Below, piece by piece: positions 45,781 to 52,762 of a stretch of 64,000 nt of DNA (positions within the stretch are counted from its first letter, which is position 1; the number at the start of each line of letters is the position of its first letter). Origin of the DNA: Pseudomonas botevensis (lineage in GTDB: Bacteria; Pseudomonadota; Gammaproteobacteria; Pseudomonadales; Pseudomonadaceae); the NCBI RefSeq assembly GCF_019145475.1, contig NZ_JAHTKI010000016.1:186001-250000 (forward strand), in the 5' to 3' direction. The notes below the pieces were generated by a model. That model searched no databases and was not told the DNA's origin. It saw only the letters and a program-made list of their open reading frames with translations. Position numbers and translations under genes: made by a program.

Positions 45781-48700
45781 TGATCAAGTCCTCCAGCTCC
45801 CGCGAGTCGCCGCGTCTGATCAGCGGGTAGCCCTCCGAACCGATCAGGCGCAGCGTGTCGTTGACCACGGGTTTTGCGGGTTCGGAGGACATCAGCAGAC
45901 GCAGCTCGCCGCGCTCGTGCGGATTGTCACGAATGGCGTGTTTGAGTTTGTCGCCTTCACCAATCTGTAAACCCAGTGCCTGGCGTTCGCTGTCGGGCAG
46001 GGCTTGCAGGACGCTGTTGTAGAAATCCATCGAAGCATTCAGCTCCTTGCCCTGATCGTCGTACGCCTGCCAGGTGCCATCGGTTTTGCGCACCAGCACT
46101 TTCTGCACGCGGGCCTGGGTTGGGCCGGTGCTGTCGACGAGTTTGCCTTCGGGGGATTGTTCGCGAACTTCCAGGCGAATGTCGTTCGACCAGCCCGGCA
46201 AGCGCTGCAGGCTGTGCAGCGCCAGGGTGTCGCTGTCGGGGTTGTGGACCGAGTCCAGTTCAAGCCCTTCGTAGGCACGGGTAATGCGCAATTGCTCGCG
46301 GGCCTCGCTGGCAAGCGCCTGCTGGTGCTGCGGCCAGCGCCCGTTGTCGATCTCCAGCAGCTCGTCACCGGTGGCGGTTTTCAGCAGCTCCTCGGTGATG
46401 CGGATGGGGAGGCCGGGTTCATGCCGCAAGACTTTCGCCACCCGTGGATCGTCACTGCGTTGCTGCGTGGCATAACGGCGGTTGAACAGATCGGCGCGAT
46501 GCTGCCGGGCGAATTGCGCGAGCCTGGCCCGGAGTTGGCGGACGCGAGCCTCAAGGGCAATCTGCTCACCCTGGCTCTCGCCAAGTAACGTGTTGATTTG
46601 CGATTCGTCGAGCGATTGCAGCAGCGTCTTGAGCAGGTCGCCGTCGGTCAGTTGACTCTGCCGGAGGTCCGTCAGCGGCAGGTTTTCGGCCGTGGAGGAT
46701 TCCCAGAGCGTTTCGCCCTTGGCGTTGAGCAGGCGCAGTCGCCGGGTGTCCGGCAACAGTTTCTGCTCCTTGAGCAACTGGAGTTGGGTCGGTTGATCTG
46801 CGCCGAGGTATTGCTCGGGGCTGTCACTGGCGATCCGCTCGATGAAGCCTTGCAGCTCCTGATCGATCCGAAAGCGCTGGATGCTGTCGGCGAGCAGGGG
46901 CGGCACCGACTCGCGATTCACATGCATTTTGCGCAGGGCATTTTCCGGGTAGCCGCTGACCTTGAGAATGCGTTCGCGCTGAGCGGGGGAGAAGGGTTCG
47001 ACGCTGTGGCCGATGCGTTTCAACGCGGTGGCGGTATCCCATTGCAGAGGTTGCTCAAGCTCGGTGTGGAAGGCGCCTTCGCCGTTATGGTGCGCGATGG
47101 GTTGGTAGGCGTCTGTACGCCTGGGATGTTGGATCCGGTACTTTTCCGGGTGAGGGTGATCGGTCAGCGCGAAGTGCGCGTCATGGTTGGCGAGCAGTGT
47201 CTTGCCGTCGTGCCGGAGCAAGCCCTGGGCGTCGGGCTCGACGACCTCTGCCGGCGGGGCGGGATGCTCGTAGGGTTTCAGATCTGGCTTCCAGTATAGG
47301 GTTTTGCCATTGCGCAGTTTCACCGGTTGGAAGCGGTCGGCCAGTGAAAGGATCTCGGCGGGCAAAATCTTCGGCAGCTCTTGCATGGCAATGGCGCCGC
47401 CGACGCCGAACGCCCCAAGTTGAATCAACGACTCCAGCGCACTGAAGAGATGCCCGGAGGCCTCATCGGTCAAACCTTCAGCCCAATCGACAATGCCCTC
47501 GAATACGTCGTCGAGAAACTGATACGCCATGTAGGCCATCATCACCTGGCCCAGGAACGGTACGAAGGGCATCAACACGAACGAAGCCAGTTCAACGATC
47601 GCGGACGCGACCTTGACGAAAGAGTCCCAGATCGCCCAGCGCGCATTGCGGTCGACGGTGGCGGTGGGGACGGCGATTGCCGCTGCGTCGTTGAGGATCT
47701 TGTTCAGTTTGCGCTGATAGAGATGCTCCAACAGCTCGCCGCGAATGGGCGTGGCAACCAGTTGCAGCCTGGGATTTTCGATGGGGGTATCGCGCCAGGG
47801 TGGCAACGAACTGCCGGCCTGCGGCTCGTGGAACGTCACTTCGCTGAGGCGGCGTCCGAGGTCGGCGAAGAAGTGCCCGCGCTGGTCATGGTCGACGAAG
47901 CGGCTGAAAAACTGCTGATATTCCGGCGCGCGCAGCTGGCGGGTCAGTTCCTTCAGCATTTCGCGGCTCGAGGCGTATTCCTTGATCGGATGTTCGGGAT
48001 CGTCCGGCACATAGGCCACGACCCTGATCGACTCGCGATCCTGCTCCAGGTCCGGGGCGAACACGAGAATGCCGGTCAGCGTCTTCGACATCATCGTCAG
48101 GTCGTGGCACAGCAGCGCCTGGCCGTCGACGCGCATGCCTTGCAAACCATCGAGCAAACCACCGATCAGGCGCACGTACATTTCACTGACGTCACCGCTC
48201 AGTTGCGCCATGTGCAGGGCCGCCTGAATGGCGGCTGTTTCGCTGGCGTCGATGTGCAGGCGCAAAACGGCGGCGGCGACCGGATTTGTGAAACCGAGGT
48301 TTTCTTCGAGCGAGGCCTTGAAGCTGGCGCCGATATCGAGCTCGCGGCACAGCCGGGCGAACGCCGCGATGCTGATCTTCGCCTTGATCTGCGGCAGCGT
48401 TTCGAACTGACCTGACGCGGACGGTTTGCTGATGAACGTGGATTCGGGCGCGTAGGCATCTGCCTCGGTTTCGCTAGCTTCGAAGTTATGCAGTGCCGCA
48501 TCCAGCAGCGACACCGTCCAGGTCTGCGCACCGGTGGTGATCGGGATGCCAGAGGTTTTCAGCGGAATATAAAGACGCAGGAAAGTGTTCCTGACATCCA
48601 GGTCCAGGCCGAATCTGTTTTTCAATGCCTGGGTGAGCAGCGGTTCGGCGTAGGCAGCGGCGTCCTGCAGGTGTTCGAGTTTTTGATCGAGGGTGTTTTG

Positions 48701-48922
48701 TGCGGCCATGCGCCGGGCAATGACGCCCCGCAGCTCGTCGTTCCGTTCCCTGGGTGCGTTCTTGAGTTTTTCGGAAAGCGGGTGGCGGGCACTCTTCAGC
48801 GCCGCGCGGCGCTTGGCCGAAGCCTTGCCGAGCCATTCGGGGAAGGCATGTCTGAGCGGTTCGTAGTGTACGGCGGGGTTGAGCGGTTTGACGGCGGAGG
48901 GGGAGCCGGGGACTGCGTGCAT
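41198..48922 (-). CDS. Giant leucine-rich-repeat protein with DUF6543/dermonecrotic-toxin-like N-terminus
   Basis: A 2574-residue protein. The N-terminal ~1000 residues resemble the DUF6543/dermonecrotic-toxin-like region of Pseudomonas LRR effectors (begins MHAVPGSPSAVKPLNP, with NPAVHYEPLRHAFPEWLGKA). Within it, residues about 430-475 hold hydrophobic segments (VELASFVLMPFVPFLGQVMM) and GAFGVGGAIAM. From about residue 1050 to the end, five modules of about 305 residues alternate a linker (LFPDLNDRQANALLYRLPGS type) with a DLPxLSxDFSHV strand and LRRs (LDLSNNPLGxAP, TGIS, LP). Relatives end in a NEL E3 ubiquitin ligase domain; here only ~40 residues follow the last repeat. ATG 48922 has AAGGA eight nt upstream; ATG 48931 is less likely. 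It has no signal peptide and no secretion genes nearby. Effector or interbacterial toxin roles are inference. Confidence 0.85.
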   Translation of the reverse strand: MHAVPGSPSAVKPLNPAVHYEPLRHAFPEWLGKASAKRRAALKSARHPLSEKLKNAPRERNDELRGVIARRMAAQNTLDQKLEHLQDAAAYAEPLLTQALKNRFGLDLDVRNTFLRLYIPLKTSGIPITTGAQTWTVSLLDAALHNFEASETEADAYAPESTFISKPSASGQFETLPQIKAKISIAAFARLCRELDIGASFKASLEENLGFTNPVAAAVLRLHIDASETAAIQAALHMAQLSGDVSEMYVRLIGGLLDGLQGMRVDGQALLCHDLTMMSKTLTGILVFAPDLEQDRESIRVVAYVPDDPEHPIKEYASSREMLKELTRQLRAPEYQQFFSRFVDHDQRGHFFADLGRRLSEVTFHEPQAGSSLPPWRDTPIENPRLQLVATPIRGELLEHLYQRKLNKILNDAAAIAVPTATVDRNARWAIWDSFVKVASAIVELASFVLMPFVPFLGQVMMAYMAYQFLDDVFEGIVDWAEGLTDEASGHLFSALESLIQLGAFGVGGAIAMQELPKILPAEILSLADRFQPVKLRNGKTLYWKPDLKPYEHPAPPAEVVEPDAQGLLRHDGKTLLANHDAHFALTDHPHPEKYRIQHPRRTDAYQPIAHHNGEGAFHTELEQPLQWDTATALKRIGHSVEPFSPAQRERILKVSGYPENALRKMHVNRESVPPLLADSIQRFRIDQELQGFIERIASDSPEQYLGADQPTQLQLLKEQKLLPDTRRLRLLNAKGETLWESSTAENLPLTDLRQSQLTDGDLLKTLLQSLDESQINTLLGESQGEQIALEARVRQLRARLAQFARQHRADLFNRRYATQQRSDDPRVAKVLRHEPGLPIRITEELLKTATGDELLEIDNGRWPQHQQALASEAREQLRITRAYEGLELDSVHNPDSDTLALHSLQRLPGWSNDIRLEVREQSPEGKLVDSTGPTQARVQKVLVRKTDGTWQAYDDQGKELNASMDFYNSVLQALPDSERQALGLQIGEGDKLKHAIRDNPHERGELRLLMSSEPAKPVVNDTLRLIGSEGYPLIRRGDSRELEDLIREVFPGITEEGLAAMEYTLLNHPDGARAELARLRLEYAQLENDLDQWRINTPPIHPVTGQQLTTQQFQAARRNRDLFARELRKCWRRESREAYGYRMRFPEPLLGDLPELSADFSHVASLELAGTGGSGSVDAFVAHFPRLLRLDLRHFNLRNLPEAVATTPSLRQLRLRNCQIALTPTNQTLLASLPELTALDLQANPLGATPDIRAMTGLHHLNLSKTGLSELPVGLFEHPQLKSVWLRNNRITALPDVLFQQPVERSAGFDFSGNPLSTATREQVKVHFNQTGKDFGVQADRADIDRIKTLFPDLNDRQANALLYRLPGSLLQGRLQVSQWEEEFARLANELNTWSGDIPDRDTVSGTPLNANEQFNELHARETFAWQVQRLWRQRSSDNPLNRAEVFSADPGFTGDLPQLSVNFDHVTGLSLGGNKGLRATSPFLRSFPGLRQLTLRNFALDQLAQTLGDLPRLESLVLNDCGISFDSELQTALEALPNLESLELPNNPLGKAPKVETLPELSYLDLSNTGISKAPPELAAHPKLQTVIVSDNQLTELPEAFFELPGRKSENFDCSNNPLTASTLERIKVYSREHGKDFGVLADPADIDATKALFPSLDNEEASDVFYGLPGDLEHGRSQLRHWKAEIEQLTSDLAAWKTAIPETHPLSGQPLNTPQLIAEHAARQEFADHLEELWRARSADSPRQRAQNMQWKVPFIGDLPALSTDFSHVSNLTLHGNAAVSGVDAFLEGFTGLHQLELQNFSLGQLPTATRRMPQLGHLLLRSCALKLTPESQATLSSLGQLQYLDLSNNPLGSAPKLDGLPLLKHLRLTDTGISSLPDGLFDHLHIASGTFDDNLISELPDDLFNTPAVTHKHFSFAGNPLSSASRLRIRQRFRVNGQDFGVWFAQKDIDRTIALFPDLNDEAANRVLYLLPGTLEDTQTQLQQWEAEIRQLSGDLQRWVGEVPERDPATGESFNEREKATESAARKLFSEELQAFWRSRRSASPEIRNNEFRQVMPFNGELPALSADFSHVSILSLDGHARLRMNERFLECFTGVKVLELRNLAVDRIPSSITRMPALETLALSNCGTVLDAAGNKTLTTLKTLTALDLYNNPLGMAPDLRGLPKLELVDLSSTGISEIPVGLTDHPALKTVILHSNWITTIPEQIFKLPATTTFGFDFGNNPLTQATRERIKVCYQELGEDLGVLADRSDLTRAQSLYPKLSDEQASRFIYDLPGTLVEGRNELTRREAELQGLIFGLDTWSNDVPLINPDSLQALTDAELLLEAQKRNNFRDALLRCWRNIPVEGSEVASHGFASRLSIMGELPSLNADFSHVPELFLLGYGDHTPRIGQFLDAFPNLDSLDIRGYFLPDIPEAVFSMGRLTSLSLPDCDLTLTAQSVTSLAGMDNLQILHLHDNPLALTPDLSNLQSLTDLDLSNAGLSEIPPGVLTNHNWSEVDLSNNLITDIADELMDVPAYVGDRYDLQNNPLSEQARRRIRTYYEETGLTLNVDDIAGQPGTVNRPGGDIED

Positions 48923-49081
48923 CGAGTGCATCCTTGTACGTCGGAAAGACCCCAGCAAATCAGAGATCGGCAGCGCGGATGCGGTACATATGTATGACCG
49001 TCGGCCGCTGCGCAATTGATATGCTCCCGGGTCTGCTGCAAATGCCGGCGGCAGTTTAAACTGCGCCTTTGCGACGCTATA

Positions 49082-49148
49082 TGTCGCATTGCCGTAAACC
49101 CGGGAAAATCCGGGGTTTGCGCTATAAGAAGTTGTCGCTTGGCGACAA
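49082..49148 (+). promoter_or_regulatory. Two ArgR half-sites upstream of aruC
   Basis: TGTCGCATTGCCGTAA (49082-49097) and TGTCGCTTGGCGACAA (49133-49148) both fit TGTCGC-N8-AA exactly, 51 nt apart and 79-145 nt upstream of aruC. The second also folds as TTGTCGC/GCGACAA. The rest of the gap from 48923 to 49226 holds no gene; AAACCCGGG...CCGGGGTTT near 49096-49119 is another inverted pair. Confidence 0.65.
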
Positions 49149-49226
49149 GGCCGGGCAGAAAACTGTCCTTACAATCCCCCCATCGCTCGCCAGTTTCAGG
49201 CGAGTGTTCGTCTTCAGGAGACTCCG

Positions 49227-50447
49227 ATGTCCGTTGAGCACGCTGCGGTACAACGCGCCGATTTCGACCAGGTAATGGTTCCCAACTACGCGCCTGCCGC
49301 TTTCATTCCGGTGCGTGGCGCCGGTTCCCGCGTCTGGGACCAGGCCGGCCGCGAGCTGATCGACTTCGCCGGCGGGATTGCCGTTAACGTATTGGGCCAC
49401 GCGCATCCGGCGCTGGTCGGTGCCTTGACCGAGCAGGCGAACAAGCTGTGGCACGTGTCCAACGTGTTCACCAACGAACCGGCCCTGCGCCTGGCGCACA
49501 AGCTGATCGACGCCACGTTCGCCGAGCGCGCGTTCTTCTGCAACTCCGGCGCCGAAGCCAACGAGGCCGCGTTCAAGCTGGCCCGTCGCGTGGCGTTCGA
49601 CCGTTTCGGCAGCGAGAAATACGAGATCATCGCCGCGCTCAACAGCTTCCACGGCCGTACCCTGTTCACCGTGAACGTCGGCGGTCAGTCGAAGTACTCC
49701 GACGGTTTCGGCCCGAAGATCACCGGCATCACCCACGTGCCTTACAACGATCTGGCAGCGCTGAAAGCCGCCGTTTCCGACAAGACCTGCGCCATCGTGC
49801 TGGAACCGATCCAGGGCGAGGGCGGCGTGCTGCCGGCCGAACTGGCTTACCTGCAAGGCGCCCGTGAACTGTGCGACCAGCACAACGCGCTGCTGGTGTT
49901 CGACGAAGTGCAGACCGGCATGGGCCGTACCGGCAAGCTGTTCGCCTACCAGCACTACGGCGTGACGCCGGACATCCTGACCAGCGCCAAGAGCCTGGGC
50001 GGCGGTTTCCCGATCGCGGCGATGCTGACCACCGAAGCACTGGCCAAACATCTGGTCGTCGGTACTCACGGCACCACTTACGGCGGCAACCCGCTGGCGT
50101 GCGCCGTGGCCGAAGCGGTGATCGACGTGATCAACACCCCTGAGGTGCTGAGCGGCGTCAACGCCAAGCACGACAAGTTCAAGACCCGCCTGGAGCAGAT
50201 CGGCGAGAAATACGGCCTGTTCACCCAGGTGCGTGGTCTCGGTCTGCTGATCGGTTGCGTGCTGAGCGATGCCTGGAAAGGCAAGGCCAAGGACATCTTC
50301 AACGCCGCTGAAAAAGAAGGCCTGATGATCCTGCAAGCCGGCCCGGACGTGATCCGTTTCGCCCCGAGCCTGGTGGTTGAAGACGCCGATATCGACGCCG
50401 GCCTGGAGCGTTTCGAACGCGCCGCCGCAAAACTGACGCAAGCCTGA
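49227..50447 (+). CDS. aruC: Succinylornithine/acetylornithine aminotransferase
   Basis: A PLP-dependent class III aminotransferase of 406 residues. In the arginine succinyltransferase (AST) pathway it converts succinylornithine plus 2-oxoglutarate to succinylglutamate semialdehyde; the P. aeruginosa enzyme also serves arginine synthesis. The PLP lysine is in SAKSLGGGFPIAAM, the phosphate-binding CNSGAEANEAAFKLAR is at about residues 102-117 and VFDEVQTGMGRTG precedes the lysine. It begins the aru operon. A strong hairpin after its stop probably reduces read-through into aruF. Confidence 0.95.
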   Translation: MSVEHAAVQRADFDQVMVPNYAPAAFIPVRGAGSRVWDQAGRELIDFAGGIAVNVLGHAHPALVGALTEQANKLWHVSNVFTNEPALRLAHKLIDATFAERAFFCNSGAEANEAAFKLARRVAFDRFGSEKYEIIAALNSFHGRTLFTVNVGGQSKYSDGFGPKITGITHVPYNDLAALKAAVSDKTCAIVLEPIQGEGGVLPAELAYLQGARELCDQHNALLVFDEVQTGMGRTGKLFAYQHYGVTPDILTSAKSLGGGFPIAAMLTTEALAKHLVVGTHGTTYGGNPLACAVAEAVIDVINTPEVLSGVNAKHDKFKTRLEQIGEKYGLFTQVRGLGLLIGCVLSDAWKGKAKDIFNAAEKEGLMILQAGPDVIRFAPSLVVEDADIDAGLERFERAAAKLTQA

Positions 50448-50456
50448 TAGACATTT

Positions 50457-50480
50457 CGACGCCTGACTGTTCAGGCGTCG
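50457..50480 (+). terminator. Hairpin after aruC
   Basis: CGACGCCTGA (50457-50466) pairs perfectly with TCAGGCGTCG (50471-50480) around CTGT, followed by GACCCAATTTTTTG. It fits a Rho-independent terminator within the aru gene cluster. Confidence 0.8.
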
Positions 50481-50513
50481 GACCCAATTTTTTGTTTCGG
50501 GCAAGAACAAAAA

Positions 50514-50604
50514 TGTGGGAGCGGACTTGCTCGCGAAAGCTGTAGGTCAGACAGCGATTCTGTTGACTGACACGCCGCCTTCGCGAGCAAGTTCGCTCCC
50601 ACAG
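50514..50604. repeat. REP inverted pair between aruC and aruF
   Basis: TGTGGGAGCGGACTTGCTCG (from 50514) and its inverted partner CTTCGCGAGCAAGTTCGCTC (from 50579) flank about 37 nt. Together with the terminator just before, it separates aruC from aruF. Confidence 0.75.
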
Positions 50605-50665
50605 TCTCCTGCGGAGACGGCCCGGGATTTTTCTTCTGTAAGTTCTGAGAGAAAGGAGTGACACC

Positions 50666-51685
50666 ATGCTGGTGATGCGCCCCGCGCAAATGGCTGATCT
50701 GGGCGAGGTACAGCGTCTGGCTGCGGACAGTCCGATTGGTGTCACTTCCTTGCCGGATGACGTGGAACGTCTGAGCGACAAGATCGCCGCCAGCGAAGCC
50801 TCGTTCGCCGCCGAAGTGAGCTTCAACGGTGAAGAGAGCTACTTCTTCGTGCTTGAGGACAGCACCACCGGCACGCTGGTGGGTTGCTCGGCGATCGTCG
50901 CTTCGGCCGGTTATTCCGAGCCGTTCTACAGCTTCCGCAACGAAACCTTCGTGCATGCGTCCCGCGAGCTGAAGATCCACAACAAGATCCACGTGCTTTC
51001 GCAGTGCCACGATCTGACCGGCAACAGTCTGCTGACCAGCTTCTATGTGAAGCGCGAATTGGTCGGCTCGCCATGGTCGGAGCTCAACTCCCGTGGCCGT
51101 CTGCTGTTCGTTGCCAGCCATCCCGAGCGTTTCGCCGATTCGGTGGTGACCGAGATCGTCGGCTACAGCGATGAAAATGGCGACTCGCCGTTCTGGGACG
51201 CCATCGGCCGCAACTTCTTCGACCTCAACTACGCCGAAGCCGAGCGCCTGTGTGGCTTGAAAAGTCGCACCTTCCTCGCCGAGCTGATGCCGCATTACCC
51301 GATCTACGTGCCGCTGCTGCCGGATTCCGCTCAGGAAGCGATGGGCCAGGTGCATCCGCGCGCGCAGATCACCTTCGACATCCTGATGCGTGAAGGCTTC
51401 GAGACCGATCACTACATCGACATTTTCGACGGTGGCCCGACCCTGCATGCACGGGTTTCCGGGATCCGCTCGATCGCCCAGAGCCGTGTGGTGCCGGTGA
51501 AGATCGGTGAACCGGTCAAAGGCATCGGTCGCCAGTATCTGGTGGCGAACGGGCAATTGCAGGATTACCGCGCGGTACTGCTCGAGCTCGATTACGCGCC
51601 GGGTAAACCGGTGACCCTGGATCTGGAAGCGGCCGAAGCCCTGGGCGTCGGTGAAGGTGCCAGCGTGCGCCTGGTGGCGGTTTAA
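50666..51685 (+). CDS. aruF: Arginine N-succinyltransferase subunit alpha
   Basis: A 339-residue AstA-family succinyltransferase subunit. AruF and AruG together transfer succinyl from succinyl-CoA to arginine (or ornithine), the first step of the AST pathway. MLVMRPAQMADLGEVQRLAA opens the family N-terminus; FVLEDSTTGTLVGCSAI, LTSFYVKRELVGS and GQVHPRAQITFDIL are family blocks, and the fold is GNAT-like. It is about 40% similar by eye to AruG, so the pair arose by duplication. RBS AAGGAG is 7 nt before ATG. Confidence 0.95.
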   Translation: MLVMRPAQMADLGEVQRLAADSPIGVTSLPDDVERLSDKIAASEASFAAEVSFNGEESYFFVLEDSTTGTLVGCSAIVASAGYSEPFYSFRNETFVHASRELKIHNKIHVLSQCHDLTGNSLLTSFYVKRELVGSPWSELNSRGRLLFVASHPERFADSVVTEIVGYSDENGDSPFWDAIGRNFFDLNYAEAERLCGLKSRTFLAELMPHYPIYVPLLPDSAQEAMGQVHPRAQITFDILMREGFETDHYIDIFDGGPTLHARVSGIRSIAQSRVVPVKIGEPVKGIGRQYLVANGQLQDYRAVLLELDYAPGKPVTLDLEAAEALGVGEGASVRLVAV

Positions 51686-51736
51686 CGCCTTAGCGAGTTT
51701 CACGGGTGGCGAAGGCGGCCCGTTTGAGGAGATAGC

Positions 51737-52762
51737 ATGATTGTTCGTCCCGTACGCAGCAGCGATTTGCCCGCTCTGATCGACCTGGCCCGCAGCACCG
51801 GCACCGGTCTTACGACCCTGCCGGCCAACGAAGAGCGCCTGACCCATCGGGTCGGCTGGGCCGAGAAGACCTTTCGCGGTGAAGCCGGCCGTGGCGATGC
51901 GGACTACCTGTTCGTGCTCGAAGACGACAACGGTCGCGTGGTGGGGATTTCCGCCATCGCCGGCGCCGTCGGTCTGCGTGAGCCGTGGTACAACTTCCGT
52001 GTCGGCCTGACCGTCAGCGCGTCGCAGGAACTGAGCATCTATCGCGAAATCCCGACGCTGTTCCTGGCCAACGACCTGACCGGCAACTCCGAGCTGTGCT
52101 CGCTGTTCCTCCACGCCGATTACCGCACCGGTCTGAACGGCCGCATGCTGTCCAAGGCGCGGATGCTGTTCATCGCCGAGTTCCCGGAGCTGTTTGGCAA
52201 CAAGATCATCGCCGAGATGCGCGGTGTCTCGGATGACGCCGGACGTTCGCCGTTCTGGGAAAGCCTGGGCCGCCATTTCTTCAAGATGGAATTCAGCCAG
52301 GCCGATTACCTGACCGGCGTCGGCAACAAGGCGTTCATCGCCGAACTGATGCCGAAATTCCCGCTGTACACCTGCTTCCTTTCCGAAGGCGCGCGCAACG
52401 TCATCGGCCAGGTTCATCCGGACACCGAGCCGGCGCTGGCGATGCTCAAGAGCGAAGGCTTCAGCTATCAGGGCTATGTCGACATCTTCGACGCCGGTCC
52501 TGCCATCGAATGCGAAACCGGCAAGATCCGCGCGGTGCGTGACAGTGAAGCGCTGGTGCTGGCTGTCGGTACGCCGGGCGACGACGCAACGCCGTTCATC
52601 ATCCATAACCGCAAACGCGAAGACTGCCGGATCACTGCCGCTGCGGCGCGTCTGGCCGCCGGCACGCTGGTGGTCGATCCACTGACCGCCAAACGTCTTC
52701 AACTCAACGCAGGCGATCAGGTTCGCGCCGTGGCGTTGTCCGCTGCTCGGGAGTCGAAATAA
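51737..52762 (+). CDS. aruG: Arginine N-succinyltransferase subunit beta
   Basis: A 341-residue partner of AruF. It opens MIVRPVRSSDLPALIDLARS and shares FVLEDDNGRVVGISAIAG, IPTLFLANDLTGNSELCSLF and GQVHPDTEPALAMLKSEGF with the AstA family. Both subunits of the P. aeruginosa enzyme are required for activity. The gene lies 51 nt after aruF. Its stop overlaps the aruD start by one nt (TAATG). Confidence 0.95.
   Translation: MIVRPVRSSDLPALIDLARSTGTGLTTLPANEERLTHRVGWAEKTFRGEAGRGDADYLFVLEDDNGRVVGISAIAGAVGLREPWYNFRVGLTVSASQELSIYREIPTLFLANDLTGNSELCSLFLHADYRTGLNGRMLSKARMLFIAEFPELFGNKIIAEMRGVSDDAGRSPFWESLGRHFFKMEFSQADYLTGVGNKAFIAELMPKFPLYTCFLSEGARNVIGQVHPDTEPALAMLKSEGFSYQGYVDIFDAGPAIECETGKIRAVRDSEALVLAVGTPGDDATPFIIHNRKREDCRITAAAARLAAGTLVVDPLTAKRLQLNAGDQVRAVALSAARESK

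Noticed and set aside
41198..49226. Type III secretion or T6SS cluster around the LRR protein
   Set aside because: Neighbours are argR and aruC; no secretion, chaperone or immunity gene is seen.
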